Shown here: positions 1-11,193 of the stretch, piece by piece
Layout of the letters: each line of letters begins with the position of its first letter
How positions within the stretch are numbered: the stretch's first letter is position 1
NCBI RefSeq assembly: GCF_024139115.2
Contig: NC_085140.1
Coordinates: 337,529,099-337,593,098, forward strand
From: Armigeres subalbatus
Taxonomy: Eukaryota > Arthropoda > Insecta > Diptera > Culicidae
Length of the DNA stretch: 64,000 bases
Direction of reading: 5' to 3'
Notes under the pieces: model-generated
Told to the model about the DNA's origin: nothing
Databases searched by the model: none
The model's input: the letters and a program-made list of their open reading frames with translations, nothing else
Made by a program: the position numbers and the translations under genes

Positions 1-725
1 AAAAAATTTACATTTATTTTATTAAAAACTGGTCAAACCTGCCCGATCTTGCTCGGGTTGTTTGTTTTTCAATCAATCGTTTAGTTGATTGCAGCGTCGC
101 CCTCTAGATCGATTTCAGTCCATGCTTGATGTTTCCTTCAGAACTCGTGCAATCGTAGTATTTTACAGGGGAACTGTACCATGTTCCTAATTTGGCCAAT
201 TTTGCGAATAACTCCAAAAATAAAGCAATTCGCAAGGGTTTTATTATAGTTCCAACAAGATATATATTCCTCACGCTTCAACGCTGCTTTCAACTGATCG
301 ATTATTTTGGAAAAATATGTATTTTTCAGAGTTGGCCAAATTAGGCACTAAGTTGGCCAAAACCGGTGCACTTCCCCCATTTGTTTAACTTTTTTAGCAC
401 AATGTTCTATCCTTTCATAAGAAGAAGAAGACTTGCAGAATTGAATATACCAAGATTTTAGACAATAATTGTGAAATTTTTTTTGGGTGTGCATTTTTGG
501 GCATTTTGACTTCAGGACGCACAACTACTCCATTGCATATTGTAAATATAGTGCACTCCATGCGGATAAGGGTTACGTCCCAACAAGTGGGATTGTGGTT
601 GAAATACGATTGGCCTGCTCCTGCTAGCTGCACCCATTCTGCATGCGCTGTGTAACTCTGCCTTGTTGTCGTCCTTGTTGAGCAGAGAGCACGTCCTTCA
701 TTGTAAATTGTGATGTTTATTATAA
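1..725. other. No gene recognised
   Basis: AT-rich sequence with only short open frames. A ttggccaaa-type motif recurs near 193-206 and 335-360, but I cannot assign it to a repeat family. Nothing here supports a coding exon. Confidence 0.4.
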
Positions 726-865
726 TGATTTGATGTAATGATTAATTATTTTAGAGCGTCTTAGGGGAAATGCTACAAGGTTAAAAGACTATTATTCTTT
801 TTTATACAAAAGCCGACAAAGGTAATGCAATTGTCATTCTAGATAAAATTAATTACGATAACCTT

Positions 866-2413
866 ATGATAGAAAAACTTAATAATGGTCCATACAGAAA
901 ACAAAGAAAAGATCCCTTGACAGATATTGTGAAAAAAGTAGATAAAACCATCAAAGAATGTAAACCCATATTTGAAAATTTGCCTCGACTTAAAATTTCC
1001 AACCCAACTTTGCCTAGAATTAGAGGACAACCAAAAATTCACAAACCCGGAAACGAAATCAGAGAAATAATATCTGCGGAAGGATCTCCAACTCACAAAA
1101 TAGCAAAATGGTTAGTCAAAGAATTCCAAACACTCTACACACATACACAAACAGACACTAGACAAGTACAAAACACAAAACAGTTTATTGAAAAATTGCA
1201 AAACTCAGGAAATATAGAAGAAGACGAGATAATGGTTTCATTTGATGTGGCTGCACTGTTCCCAAGTGTACCCGTAAAAGAAGCTATTGTCTTGTTGGAA
1301 GATTGGTTACTTAGACAAAAATCAGACGCAACTTGGAAGACAAAAGTACGCACATATTTAAAATTAACAAGACTTTGCATAGAAGAGAACTATTTTACAT
1401 TCAGAGGAGACTACTACAAGCAGACAAAAGGAACACCAATGGGTAATCCTCTGTCCCCTTTCTTATGTGAACTGTTTATGGCTAATCTTGAAAAGGATTT
1501 GAAGGAAAAAGGGGCCATTCCTGAGCGATGGTGGAGATATGTAGATGATATCTTCAGCATCATTAGGAAAGACGCACTTCCATCAATCCTAGAAGCCATT
1601 AATAGTGCACATAGGGATATCAAGTTCACTTGTGAACAAGAGAAAGACGGAAAATTGCCCTTTTTGGATATTTTAATAGTTAGAGAATCAAACCAGATGA
1701 ATTTTGAAATTTACAGAAAACCCACACACACACAAAGAGTTATACCCAATACTTCAAACCATTCACACCAACACAAAGCAGCCGCATTCCAACACATGAT
1801 ACATAGACTCGAGACTTTTCCACTTAGCGTCACAGGGAAACAGAAAGAATTAAATTACATTTTTGAAACAGCTAGACTAAACGGATACTCAACTAGAACT
1901 ATTCAAGCTATTATAGACAAACATAGAAAAACCCAGTACAGAAAATCATTAACTACATTATCACCAATAACAAATGAATTGCGACGAGTATCCGTTAATT
2001 TTGACCATAATATAACCAGACCATTACGCTCTAAATTTAGAAAAATCGAATTAGTTTTCAGTAGCAGGAACAACCAACTGAAGACACTACTTGGAAGCAC
2101 AAAAGACCCTGTTGACGCATTAGGAAAATCTGGAGTTTATAAAATATCATGCCCACACTGTGACAAAATCTACATAGGACAGACAAAACGAACACTAGAC
2201 ACGAGGTTCAAAGAACATTTGGCAGAAGTAACTAAAGCAAACAAAGACACTGAAAAAGGTATACATTATCATTTCAAATCTAAAGTAGCTGAACATATAT
2301 TTAACGAAGATCATCAATTAACCAAAGACAACATATCACTTCTCAGACAAATACAAAATCCTTGGAAACTTGACGTAGCGGAAAGCTTAGAAATTTACAA
2401 ACAAAACAAATAA
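866..2413 (+). CDS. Penelope-like RT / GIY-YIG endonuclease (N-truncated)
   Basis: A 515-residue open frame; it stays open upstream to about position 785 and reads a KADKGNAIVIL-like stretch there, the conserved segment before the RT fingers in Penelope-like elements. PKIHKP lies at residues 56-61. RT motif A is SFDVAALFPS (125-134, Asp127), motif B is KGTPMGNPLSPF (188-199), and the catalytic YVDD is at 225-228. The C-terminus is a GIY-YIG nuclease: GVY at 423-425, a CPHC metal-type motif at 429-432, YIG at 436-438, Arg447 in RFKEH and Glu507 in the AESLEIYK segment. All expected catalytic residues are present. Full-length relatives are longer at the N-terminus. Inside a host the protein would copy element RNA and nick target DNA. 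No promoter is visible, so expression is doubtful. Confidence 0.9.
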   Translation: MIEKLNNGPYRKQRKDPLTDIVKKVDKTIKECKPIFENLPRLKISNPTLPRIRGQPKIHKPGNEIREIISAEGSPTHKIAKWLVKEFQTLYTHTQTDTRQVQNTKQFIEKLQNSGNIEEDEIMVSFDVAALFPSVPVKEAIVLLEDWLLRQKSDATWKTKVRTYLKLTRLCIEENYFTFRGDYYKQTKGTPMGNPLSPFLCELFMANLEKDLKEKGAIPERWWRYVDDIFSIIRKDALPSILEAINSAHRDIKFTCEQEKDGKLPFLDILIVRESNQMNFEIYRKPTHTQRVIPNTSNHSHQHKAAAFQHMIHRLETFPLSVTGKQKELNYIFETARLNGYSTRTIQAIIDKHRKTQYRKSLTTLSPITNELRRVSVNFDHNITRPLRSKFRKIELVFSSRNNQLKTLLGSTKDPVDALGKSGVYKISCPHCDKIYIGQTKRTLDTRFKEHLAEVTKANKDTEKGIHYHFKSKVAEHIFNEDHQLTKDNISLLRQIQNPWKLDVAESLEIYKQNK

Positions 2414-2572
2414 ACTTACCTAACAAAGATCAAGGAAACGGATATACCTGGCTGTTTAGACTACTACCCACGGGACGACGACGAATCGGTACAAGCGACA
2501 TGCCCTAATTTTTACCTACAGTTCTACCTACACACCATATTTAAAGTTAATGAGCAATGTTTTTCTTCAGTC

Positions 2573-2631
2573 GATAACAAACACTGAAGAAGTTTCCAAG
2601 TAGGAAACGAAATGCGTATCTGATTGTTGAT
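2573..2631 (+). ncRNA. Hammerhead ribozyme-like motif in PLE 3' UTR
   Basis: The core CTGAAGA (2584-2590) fits the hammerhead consensus CUGANGA. Stem II is GTTTCC / GGAAAC (2592-2597 and 2603-2608) with a 5-nt loop, followed by GAAA (2609-2612). A minimal stem III, TGCGTA (2613-2618), leads into the TC cleavage context, predicting cleavage after 2620. Flanking strands 2574-2583 and 2621-2630 pair as stem I with few mismatches. Penelope-like elements are known to carry minimal hammerheads near their ends. Activity is inferred, not shown. Confidence 0.65.
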
Positions 2632-2696
2632 ACATAAAAAAGTTAATAGTGGAAGTAAATGGAAGAATAATAGTCTTTTAACCTTGATTTGATGTA

Positions 2697-4933
2697 GTTC
2701 TACGCGTACACAAACCGGACCACCGTTGAAGGATGTGAAAAGTGGATGCATTGCATATGGTTGGTTAGGTCGAACGTAGTGTATGATGATGACTTTTCCC
2801 CGGAGTTCACGGCCTTTGAGTAGCCGCTGGTGCCTGCTGGTAATGGGCTAATGGTGTCGTTCCTAACACTGTTGTTAGTCTGCTGTTTTGTTGGGTAGTG
2901 GATACCGGGCGGCGAAGCATGTTCTCCATGCGTTTTATCCTGTTTGAGGCCGTTGGCATTCGGGTCATAAACTACACAGCGCAGTTCATTTATGATTTGA
3001 ACTGGAATTGGAAATGAGATCCCTCATCCAACATCACCCAAAAGAGTACGAGGTGTTTTGTGTTACATTTTGCTGTAGAAAAGAAACCAATAAGGTCGTT
3101 CATCTCCTAGCTTTGGTACAGATGCAACAGAATACGATTCTTTCCCCCAAACTAGGTATATCTTCATTTGGGAATTTATTCCGAGGCTACTGTTCCCGAA
3201 ATCACATCGCTTGTTTCACAGGGTCCGTTTAGAACGTCGCAGTCACAATTTGCGCTCACCGTACCATACAATGAGCACGGTCGACAGTTGCTGTTGACCG
3301 TTACGGTTTGTTGACTGCCACCCATTACACGGGAACCACAAATTCCGTGTCCTTTTTCTTGCTCTGGAGCTGCTGCGCCATTTCCCCGTTCGGTCACGGT
3401 TAGTGCTTCTTGCTTTACTGTCCTGGTGCGAGCGTGTACAAAGCGAAACCATTTCGGAGACTCACCCAGATTTAACTTCTATTCATGAACAGAAGCTTCT
3501 GCACACCGACCAACACGAACGTTAACTGAGACTAACTACACCCCCGACTACACACCGATGACAACGAACCATTTCCCGATGATGAACGTTGTTTGTCGGG
3601 TTGCAATTTTCGGTGATTCTATTTATTCTGCCACCCAGAAAGTTCCTTCCATCGCCAACAGATTGTAATTCAAAGCTGGGCAAAACTTTTGTCGCTTTGA
3701 ATAATATAAATCAAGTCTCGCCGGGCATCTTTCGCCGGCCATCGTCGTATATTCTATGCAGCAGCAGCAGAGAAATTCTCTTCTGATGGCTGTAACAAAA
3801 ATTCAATTTTACAAACCATTTACACGCAAAGAATGCGCGTTTCTTCCTCAGTTGACACTTTTCTCGATGGTAACAGTAACAGTTTGGTGTCGCCACCATG
3901 GTGAGTAGGAGCTAGTGCCATTGCATTTTGCACCGTGATTCAGATGCACTAAAAATCTACATTCACCGACTCGTAGAAGTATAAAATTCCCCTTCTAAAT
4001 GTTTTTTAAATTTTGAAACATTTCAACGTATTCCACTTTCTGAAATATAAAATACGTCATACATAGAGTATCTTACCCTTTCGGTGTGAGTCCCTGATCG
4101 GGAGGTTTTACTCGACAACAAACCTTTACAGAAACTAATGAAATTTCCGTGCCAAAATAATTAAATTGTGAGATTTAATCGACTAGACTCTAAGGTTGAA
4201 TTTCTGGCCCCCTTGGACCACTATGCTGCGGTACTAATTTTACTTTCAAAAGAACAATTAAAGTGACATTTTATGGGTGCGGACCGGAGTGCGGCGTTGC
4301 TACATGCTTCAAGCCAGTAGTGCAGAACTCGTAGCCAAGAATTACCGGAATGGGTACCCATACTGGGTGCTCGTCGACAGTGCGCCCGGATGTAACCAAA
4401 GCGTGCGAATGCAGAGAAGCGGCTGCATTATCATCTTCTTAGTGGCACCACTTACGATTACTCATGTTCCGCCTTCCTATCCGCCGGTCGGCGACCGGGC
4501 AAAGAAAGGCGCCAGGCACGTTCTGCTGCACTTCCAGTTTTTGTAGGGGGCGGGACAGTCAGCTTTAAGAATGTCGGGCGACGGAAAAACTTTGAAGGAT
4601 ATTAGAAATTGTAGCTGCACAGCATGAGTGCTGCTACTCGGGATGTTTCCGTTCGGAATGTCTGATAATTGGGTTCATTCATTTGTATGGGCTGCTGAAG
4701 ACTTACCTGAAATGAGAAGAAAGACAAAAATAATGAGAAAATTGTTGTGTAGTATAGATGTTACATAAAGAACGGGATAAAATTTATATGGAATCATTTT
4801 TCATGAATTTAGGACTAGCAATAGGCTATTCGTACAAATTTGTAGGTGGTTCAAGCCTAGAATATTGTGTATGAGTAATGTCATTTCCATACGTTACCAC
4901 AGATAAACATTTGGGCCTAACTATTTCCTCTTA
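2697..4933. other. No gene recognised
   Basis: Mixed-composition sequence without a convincing protein, tRNA or repeat match. Open frames are at most about 90 codons and show no recognisable domain. It could be ordinary host intergenic or intronic DNA. Confidence 0.35.
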
Positions 4934-5227
4934 GGGGCCTTCCTTAGCCTGTGGTAAGACGCGCGGCTACAAATCAAGACCATGCTGAGGGTGGCTGGGT
5001 GCGATTCCCGGTGCCGGTCTAGGCAATTTTCGGATTAGAAATTGTCTCGACTTCCCTGGGCATGAAAGTATCATCGTGCCAGCCTCATGATATATGGTAA
5101 CCTGGTTTAGAAACCTCGCAGTTAATAACTGTGGAAGTGCTTAATGAACAATAAGCTGCAAGGTGGCTCTGTCCCAGTGTGGGGACATCCAATGCCATCA
5201 TCCATGCCAATCAGAGGAAGAAGAAGA
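4934..5227 (+). mobile_element. Feilai-like tRNA SINE
   Basis: A tRNA-related head begins ggggccttccttagcc, with an A-box-like region and a B-box in which one base is changed (ggtgcgattcc instead of ggttcgattcc). The Feilai-type body follows, including the segments about the cleaved cttccctgggcatgaaagta and ctgtcccagtgtggggac, and the copy ends in a gaagaagaagat 3' tail. A 7-bp repeat atttcct at 4923-4929 and 5227-5233 may be the target duplication. This family is typical of Aedes genomes. The mutated B-box suggests the copy is transcriptionally weak. Confidence 0.88.
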
Positions 5228-5234
5228 TTTCCTA

Positions 5235-6620
5235 AACAAGCACGGAAGAAGTCAGGAAGTCAAGAGAAAAGTTCAACATACGTTGGCGTTGTAGCTGGGA
5301 AGGAGGAAGAACATGTATCATCGGAAACCTCATCGAAGTTTTAGAGGAAAGTCAGGAAACGGGACTCAGTCGGTTGTACGTGAGAACAGAAAAATATCTC
5401 TCGTAAGAAAGAAGACGTAACAATGGTGGAAGTTGCAATCGCTATAAAAAGGGATATCTTATCCACCTGCGGATCAGCAACAGACTCATCTTTCAGCTTC
5501 GGGATCCGTTTCAAGCGCTGGTTCGACAATACGCTCGAAAAGGTGTGTCAGGAGATCATATTTTTTTTTTAATATTTCGTATTTGATGTAATATTTCAAG
5601 CTCTATCTGGAATAAGGGCGAATGTCGCTAAAGAGGATTCTCTTCGCCGACTTCTCCTCTTTTTAATAAAAGTGACAAGCAGTGGATTTCTTTGTGGTTT
5701 ATCACCTCAGTACGATAGAAAACAATGCGAACTTGCAAAAACAATGCGAATTTTATATTATTTTAGCTCTCGCCACCGTGGGGTTTGTTTTAAACAACTG
5801 AGCCTATAAAAAAACATGTGGGTCATTCCATACCAAGTGACCGAACCCCTTGTAATTGACTTACACCGATTTGGATAAAATTTCGTGGGTATGTTTATCT
5901 ATCGAATATAATATATTATGTACAAATACTAGCTTTTTGATGAGTGGGCCCCCCTCGGCAAATGGGAGCACCCCCTATTTTGACGATTTATGAAAACCAT
6001 ATTTTTGAATGAGTTATATCTCGGCAAGTTTTAGAGCTACAAATAACTTCTTTTTATGCATTTTGAAGAGAATTTTCCAAACTTTTTAGGAAACGTCGAT
6101 TTCGAGCAGAAGTGTTGCCAAATATTCTGTTTTCGCGTTTTAAATTTAGAATTGAGTTTTTCTGCCAATGAGTATATTTTTATTTAAAAAATAACACCAG
6201 CATCGTGCTATCCAAAAAAAATTGCATAAGAAACATTCAAATCCCCAAGGTACTATTAGCCGATCTCGAGATATATAATTTATATGGTACATATTAAACT
6301 TATCTATCTTTTACCTTATTTGCTTGATGTTTTTTATAGATGTATCGACAAGGAGAAGATAAAGTTTTATTTTGAAACAACTTGAAAAAATGTAACCTGA
6401 GTTTTAGAATAGAAAAACAGTGTACTTGGCAACGAAGTCACTTTAAAAGGAATAGTTTGCCTCAGAGTCATATACGTAAGAGTAAGGACAAGTGCCGCAT
6501 TTCACAGGTCTCCTGCTCGTTTGGAACACGATTTTGTATGGGAATGACAGATGAATTTTGTTCCAATTCTGACAGTGTCGCCACTCTTACTTACATAAAC
6601 TCTGCAGAGTGGTCAGGTAT
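5235..6620. other. No gene recognised; AT-rich
   Basis: No coding signal or tRNA is seen. The segment from about 5820, starting near gggtcattccataccaagtg, has the look of an interspersed repeat, but I see no second copy in this window. Confidence 0.35.
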
Positions 6621-6940
6621 AATTGACCTTTCCCGTCATAATATTTCAATATCTCAATCGATTCTTCAGATTCTCAGAAGTATTTAGAAAGTTTGAAACA
6701 AAAAATCGAAAAAGTGATGTTTTTCAAGATTCGCTTAACATTTGCCCGATTTTGAACGAACATCAGGTGAAATTTTCAGACCGGTTCAAACGCGCAGAAC
6801 TTTTTAGGTTTTTGTTTTCAATTTTCAAAATAGTTAGAGGCTTAAAAAATATGTTTGTTTTTGGGAAAGTTTACCTTAAATAAGCCAAAGAATGAAACGA
6901 CAATAGAACGAGATTTAATTTTTAACGGGAAACGTCAATT
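6621..6940. mobile_element. MITE with 16-18 bp TIRs, copy 1
   Basis: The ends are aattgacctttcccgtca (6621-6638) and its imperfect complement acgggaaacgtcaatt (6925-6940). The interior is AT-rich, non-coding and related base by base to the repeat at 11194-11462. At about 320 bp, with inverted ends and no transposase, it fits a non-autonomous DNA element. I could not define a target duplication. Confidence 0.6.
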
Positions 6941-7634
6941 GTTCGCAGGTGACAGTTTAGTTTTCAAACGCTTGAAATGCCATCGAATTGTCGTTCAGCT
7001 GTTTCTGAAACTATTATTCACGCAGTCGGGACTATATTTTTTTGAATGTTTGAACTTTTATTTAGGGGATGGCAATGCAACTTTCTATTGTTGTTAATAA
7101 TATTTCCTTATGCGTATTTATTGTAAAAACTACCGTACGAAAAAGTCAAACTATTATATGAATGACACATTTACGTACAGGAAAAGAGGTGTTCAGTGGT
7201 TTGTGGCAATTTGTGACAGGTGGGAGGAAAGAGAGTTAGAAAAGACGAAAAAAGTTGGATGTCATTTTTGAACGACTCCTTAGGTAGTCATGCGAGAGGC
7301 AGAAGAAGACGTGATAATTACACAATACCAATCAATCAGTGCAGATTTTTCTTCGAAATGTTTTATCTTGCTACCGTAGGAACCAAACCAGTGCTCCACA
7401 GCACGCAAATGTGGCTTGACGCCTAGCGTTGCTAACCTCACAGCCATAAGGTCTCTTTCGCTCAACAAGCAATCGAAAATTGTAAACTATATGTGAAGAG
7501 TATCTAAAATATGACCAAAAAACAAACCACATAAAAAATACCTGCTTTAATTTATTTTCTGTACTTTGCGAATAATGGATAATAATTGCTATTTAATGAC
7601 CACTTCACTATCGTTTTCCACTGCTCTGTGTGCA
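6941..7634. other. No gene recognised
   Basis: No domain-bearing frame. The right end (about 7621-7634) is the start of a TG/TA-rich microsatellite that was the target of the R1-like insertion next to it. Confidence 0.35.
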
Positions 7635-8290
7635 TGTGGTTGTATGTATGCGTATGTGTTTTTTTTCTTCCTAAGCAATGGAGGGGGAATCTGCTCAACA
7701 GACATCCTGGGTTGACCAGGAAGTGCGGGGTTAGGAATCACCGAGGGAGGCAGGACTACATCCCCGACCCGCTAAACCGTTTCCATTGCTGCCAAGCCCA
7801 TAGTCCCTTCGGTACAACCATAAAGTAATGCTTCAAAGGAGGGCCAGTGCACAACGCACCCTCGAGGTTAGCTGCGTGTCCTTGCAGCACCGAACATCGT
7901 AACTCGCTTTTTTAGAAGAACACCATGGTATCGTGCCAGCACGTTGCCGGCTTTCCAGGTGGCCTTACCACGCCCTATGTCCTCGGAAGGTGGGAAGGGT
8001 CGACTTCGCGCCTGCTTCCCTCTGCACGACTGGTATCAAGCATGATGATGCCGCGTGCACCCCAAATTGACCTTTCTGCGATAGGGCCTATTCGCCAGCA
8101 CACAAAGGGACTTGCCGGCGCGGTGCCTACGCCTGCCCCAGCCTTGACGAGGACCCCTTTCCGTCCTCGGGCTCGGAACCCGCCCGGTTGACCGACGCCG
8201 CGAAAGCGACGATACCATGTTGTTCTTCGCGCGGCCACTTGTTCGATAAAAGGATCGAGTTCGACCACAGAGCATGACCACCGGTATGAC

Positions 8291-8602
8291 TCATGAAGCC
8301 GACTCCGATCCCTTGGACCACCTCTTGTTTGCGCCTGAACTAGCCATCCTTGAGTCCACGCGCCACCTTCTGTGTAGCTCCGAGACTATTTGGGCGATAG
8401 CCGATAAAACGGCGTTCCAGCCAACTTCATCTTTACACATCCTCCGAACTAGGTTGTCCGGGGTAGTGTCCAGACCACATGTGACAAGCATGTGGTCACG
8501 CATTGCGCGAAAACGTGAGCACACGAACAACACCTGTTCCGCCGTTTCCTCTAAACCTGCACACACCAAACACTCGGGCGAGGCCGAGCAAGCCAGCTGC
8601 AT
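8291..8602 (-). pseudogene. ORF2 C-terminal stub of the R1-like element
   Basis: ATG at 8602-8600 overlaps the gag stop as TAATG, the usual linkage of ORF1 and ORF2 in such elements. After only a few codons the protein jumps to the far C-terminus of R1-type ORF2: ECLVCAGLEETAEQVLF, a cysteine-histidine motif, then a helical tail ending SKGSESAS. The endonuclease and entire reverse transcriptase, roughly 900 residues in relatives, are absent. A clean internal deletion (or template switch during reverse transcription) fits better than random decay, because both flanks remain readable. Confidence 0.8.
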
Positions 8603-10169
8603 TACCTGCACTGTGATTTTGCAGCACGCTTAAACGCCGGGCACATCGAACCCCCCATGGGGTGCTTGCTGTTCACAGCTTTGCTGGAACAAATCAAACA
8701 ATTGGGAGGGTTCGTGCAGCATTGTGCCTTATGTCCCTCCAATCCGCAGCGTCGGCAGAGATTGCTTCTGTCAGGGCCTTTGCAGTCCCATTGCTTGTGC
8801 CCCGGTTCCAGGCACTAGAAGCAACAGGGCATACCGACCATCCCACCTTGACGCTCCCTAACTTGACTACCTTGGAGGCGTCCGCTGCAGATAGCCGAAC
8901 CAATGCTACCTGCGTCCCTGCCGGACCTTTCCGTAGCCGAACGGCTGCGATGGGCGTCTCCACTTCACACTGTCGCCGCAGTGCCGTGACGAGCCTAGAA
9001 CTTCCTCCGCCAACTTCTTGTAGGCGGCGCCCTTTTTCGAGACGCCCCGCTTCAGCTCGAGGATCATCTCGCCCATCCGGGTACGTCTTATTCGACGTAC
9101 GTCGGCGCCGAGTTCACCGAGCTTGACGTCACCTCATCGCCTTCAAAACGTCCGAGTACTTAGCCTCGTCCGCCGTGATGACTAGGGCATCGCCCCTGGA
9201 GCGATTGGCGCCTACCCTAGACTTCTTGCTACCCTCATTCGCCTGGGCCTTCTTTTCGGCCCTTGACGTCTTCGGTTTCCTCTTGTTCTTGACCAGGGTC
9301 CAGGAGGCGTCATCCCCCTCTATTTCCCTGGTCTGGTGCGGCTGAGAACTTTCAGCCTGCCGTAGCCCCTTACCACCGTCTTTCCTGAGTGGACGGACCT
9401 TTCCAGGTCCTTCCTCCCCTGGTTTTGGAGGTACCTGGCCGGGGTTCAGCTTCCCAGCCCCACTACCCTTGTTCGGGGTAGTAACCCTCCGCGTTTTGAA
9501 GCGGCCCCAGGGAGCTCATCCCCTGGAGACTGTCTCCCCCGTTTTTGTGTCTGCTCCGTTGGAGCAGTCACCCCCGACGTACCCGCAAATACTTGAGCCT
9601 CAGTCTGGGTAGACTTTGGTACCACCGTCTTCGCTGGCACGCCCTCGGTCGATTCGACCTTGCCCGAGTCCGCGAATCCTTGGGCCTCAGTCTGGGTAGA
9701 CCTCGACTCCACCGATTTCACGGGTTTACACTTGGCCGTCCCGACCGCCCTCTCCAGCTTGGTGTCCAGCATCGACTTTCGAAGTTTCTGCAATCTCCTC
9801 TTGAGGTCCTTGCTGATATTATGCTTCGATGACGCAAAGTCGATGATGGCGTCCAGCTGTTCCGAGGCCACCTCGAAGGCCGAAAGCCCATCGCGTTTGC
9901 GGTTCATCGCCCCCACAAGCCATGGGCCGTCAATAACCCCTACCGGCGTTTTTTTTAGCCGAGAGGAAGGTTGAGTGACCCACGCTGGCGCTGCGCACTG
10001 AGCTGCCGACTATTGCCTCTGGTCTCCTAGGCGGAGACCTGAACAACCCACCTCTTGCGAAGGGGTTGTCGCCTACACTACTACCACTAATTGAAGAATT
10101 GACATGGTTTTCCATTTTGGTCCCACGAGTTGCTCGGGAAAAGAGATCCACCACGCCAGAGCCCAGCAT
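8602..10169 (-). pseudogene. R1-like ORF1 (gag) with CCHC knuckles, frameshifted
   Basis: Read on the minus strand from about 10169 (a second ATG is at 10115). The first block, near 9930-10169, ends at a T-run (9950-9957), the likely site of a frameshift. The next block, 9446-9916, contains QLDAIIDFASSKHN and two SRSTQTEAQ-like repeats. A third frame at about 9130-9420 reads WTLVKNKRKPKTSRAEKKAQ and DALVITADE. A further shift leads to VRLRKGPAGTQVALVRLS (about 8880-8960). Tandem CCHC knuckles follow at about 8660-8820 (CLEPGHKQWDC, then CRRCGLEGHKAQC), with an in-frame stop just before the first. The stop TAA at 8604-8602 overlaps the ORF2 ATG. The protein would bind element RNA; this copy cannot make it. 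Confidence 0.85.
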
Positions 10170-10388
10170 GACGCGGTAAGGGACAATTACTGTGGAGGGT
10201 GCCCAGGTACCCTAGAGGCTCCGTTAAAGGCTTAGCTTATTATTTCACCCCCTGGCTATGCATCCCCTCGGCACGGGTCGCTTGACGCCTTGGGATTAGG
10301 GGTTAGGGACGATGGTCCCGGTCTAACTCGCAGTGGCCATGGGGAGGGGTCGTCAAGCCCTTGGACAAAGTCCCTGCTGCCCCCGGCT

Positions 10389-10432
10389 GTGGTTGTATGT
10401 ATGCGTGTGTGTGTGTGTATGTGTTAATGCGT
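10389..10432. repeat. TG-rich microsatellite (R1 target)
   Basis: A GTATGTATGCGTGTGTGTGTGTGTATG-type run, read here in pieces. It is the right half of the microsatellite into which the R1-like element inserted; the left half is at 7621-7658. Confidence 0.8.
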
Positions 10433-10535
10433 TTATATGTGCATGTCAAAAAAGAGTAAAAACCTTTAGTGATCATAGTGAAAAAGGTAATTATCTTTTT
10501 TTTAAACTCTGTAGCTCAAAATCGGAACAGAGTAC

Positions 10536-10626
10536 CTCGGGGCTATAAGCGTTCCTAGAGTAAAAATGGCTAAAGAACACGCTTATAAGGTGAACGTTTA
10601 GCCAACTACGCTACGGGACTCCCCCT
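10536..10626 (-). other. tRNA-like 5' half (SINE head or tRNA remnant)
   Basis: On the minus strand the sequence starts gggggagtcccgtagcg and continues with an A-box-like tagcgtagttggc and an anticodon-arm-like stretch containing ccttataagcg. A proper B-box is not found downstream, so this is not a functional tRNA. It may be a relic of a tRNA-derived SINE. Confidence 0.3.
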
Positions 10627-11193
10627 ATAGACTTTATTCATATAAGGGATAAAAGAACAGGAAACAATATCAAAAATTTGCACTGAAATATCATTTCAAT
10701 ATTAAGATATGCAACAATGGATATGAACAAACTAATGACACATGTTATTGATCACTTCTTACAAATAGCATAACTCGATCTCCTTATGATATTTTAGTGC
10801 AAAATATTGATATTATCGTCTGATCTTTTATCTTATATATCAATCATGTCCATACCTCATTTTGCTATCTTATCAGCATTTGATATTATTGAGCTATTTT
10901 CGTCTACTCGGGTAGCGAAACAATATGACGAGTTCAACAGAATTGTCCGAAAAATGGAATAAAAAATGATGACCAAAATAATTTTTATTAAAAAATACAC
11001 GCTAAAATAATGTCACTCAATTTTTAACTTATCTAATGCATGAAAAACCAACACCACCAGGTGGATCCAGTATCACAGACAAACAGACGTAACACTTCAA
11101 ATAAATCTATCGCTAATGATTTATTTTGCGCGCTTCTGCTTGCAAAGGCGCCAGCAGTCAACAAATTTGGCATTCAACGTCAAGGTCGTTAAT

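Larger units (their letters stand above)
726..2696 (+). mobile_element. 5'-truncated Penelope-like retroelement
   Basis: The element contains an RT plus GIY-YIG open frame and a 3' UTR of about 270 bp. A perfect 12-bp direct repeat, tgatttgatgta, lies at 726-737 and 2685-2696 and is a candidate target-site duplication. A 24-bp inverted repeat pairs 776-799 with 2663-2686, so a fragment of the 3' terminus sits inverted at the 5' side, close to the truncated RT frame. Inverted terminal fragments and 5' truncation are known features of Penelope-like elements. The N-terminal part of a full-length protein is missing, so this copy is probably dead as an autonomous element although its frame is clean. 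Confidence 0.85.
7635..10407 (-). mobile_element. R1-clade (Waldo-like) non-LTR retrotransposon, internally deleted
   Basis: The insertion on the minus strand is flanked by a perfect 19-bp repeat, tgtggttgtatgtatgcgt, at 7635-7653 and 10389-10407. The 3' end is a T run on the plus strand (7659-7666), i.e. a poly(A) tail. The 5' end, near 10388, is a GC-rich leader shared with the derivative at 22126. The target continues as a GTGTGTGTATG microsatellite, matching the known preference of R1-clade Waldo/Mino-type elements for (ACAY)n or (AC)n repeats. Content in element order: 5' UTR, broken gag, a stub of ORF2, then a 3' UTR at about 7667-8290. Most of ORF2 (endonuclease and RT) is missing. Confidence 0.85.

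Noticed and set aside
7925..9126. Plus-strand frames of 88-154 codons
   Set aside because: Antisense shadows of the GC-rich R1-like gag, ORF2 stub and 3' UTR.
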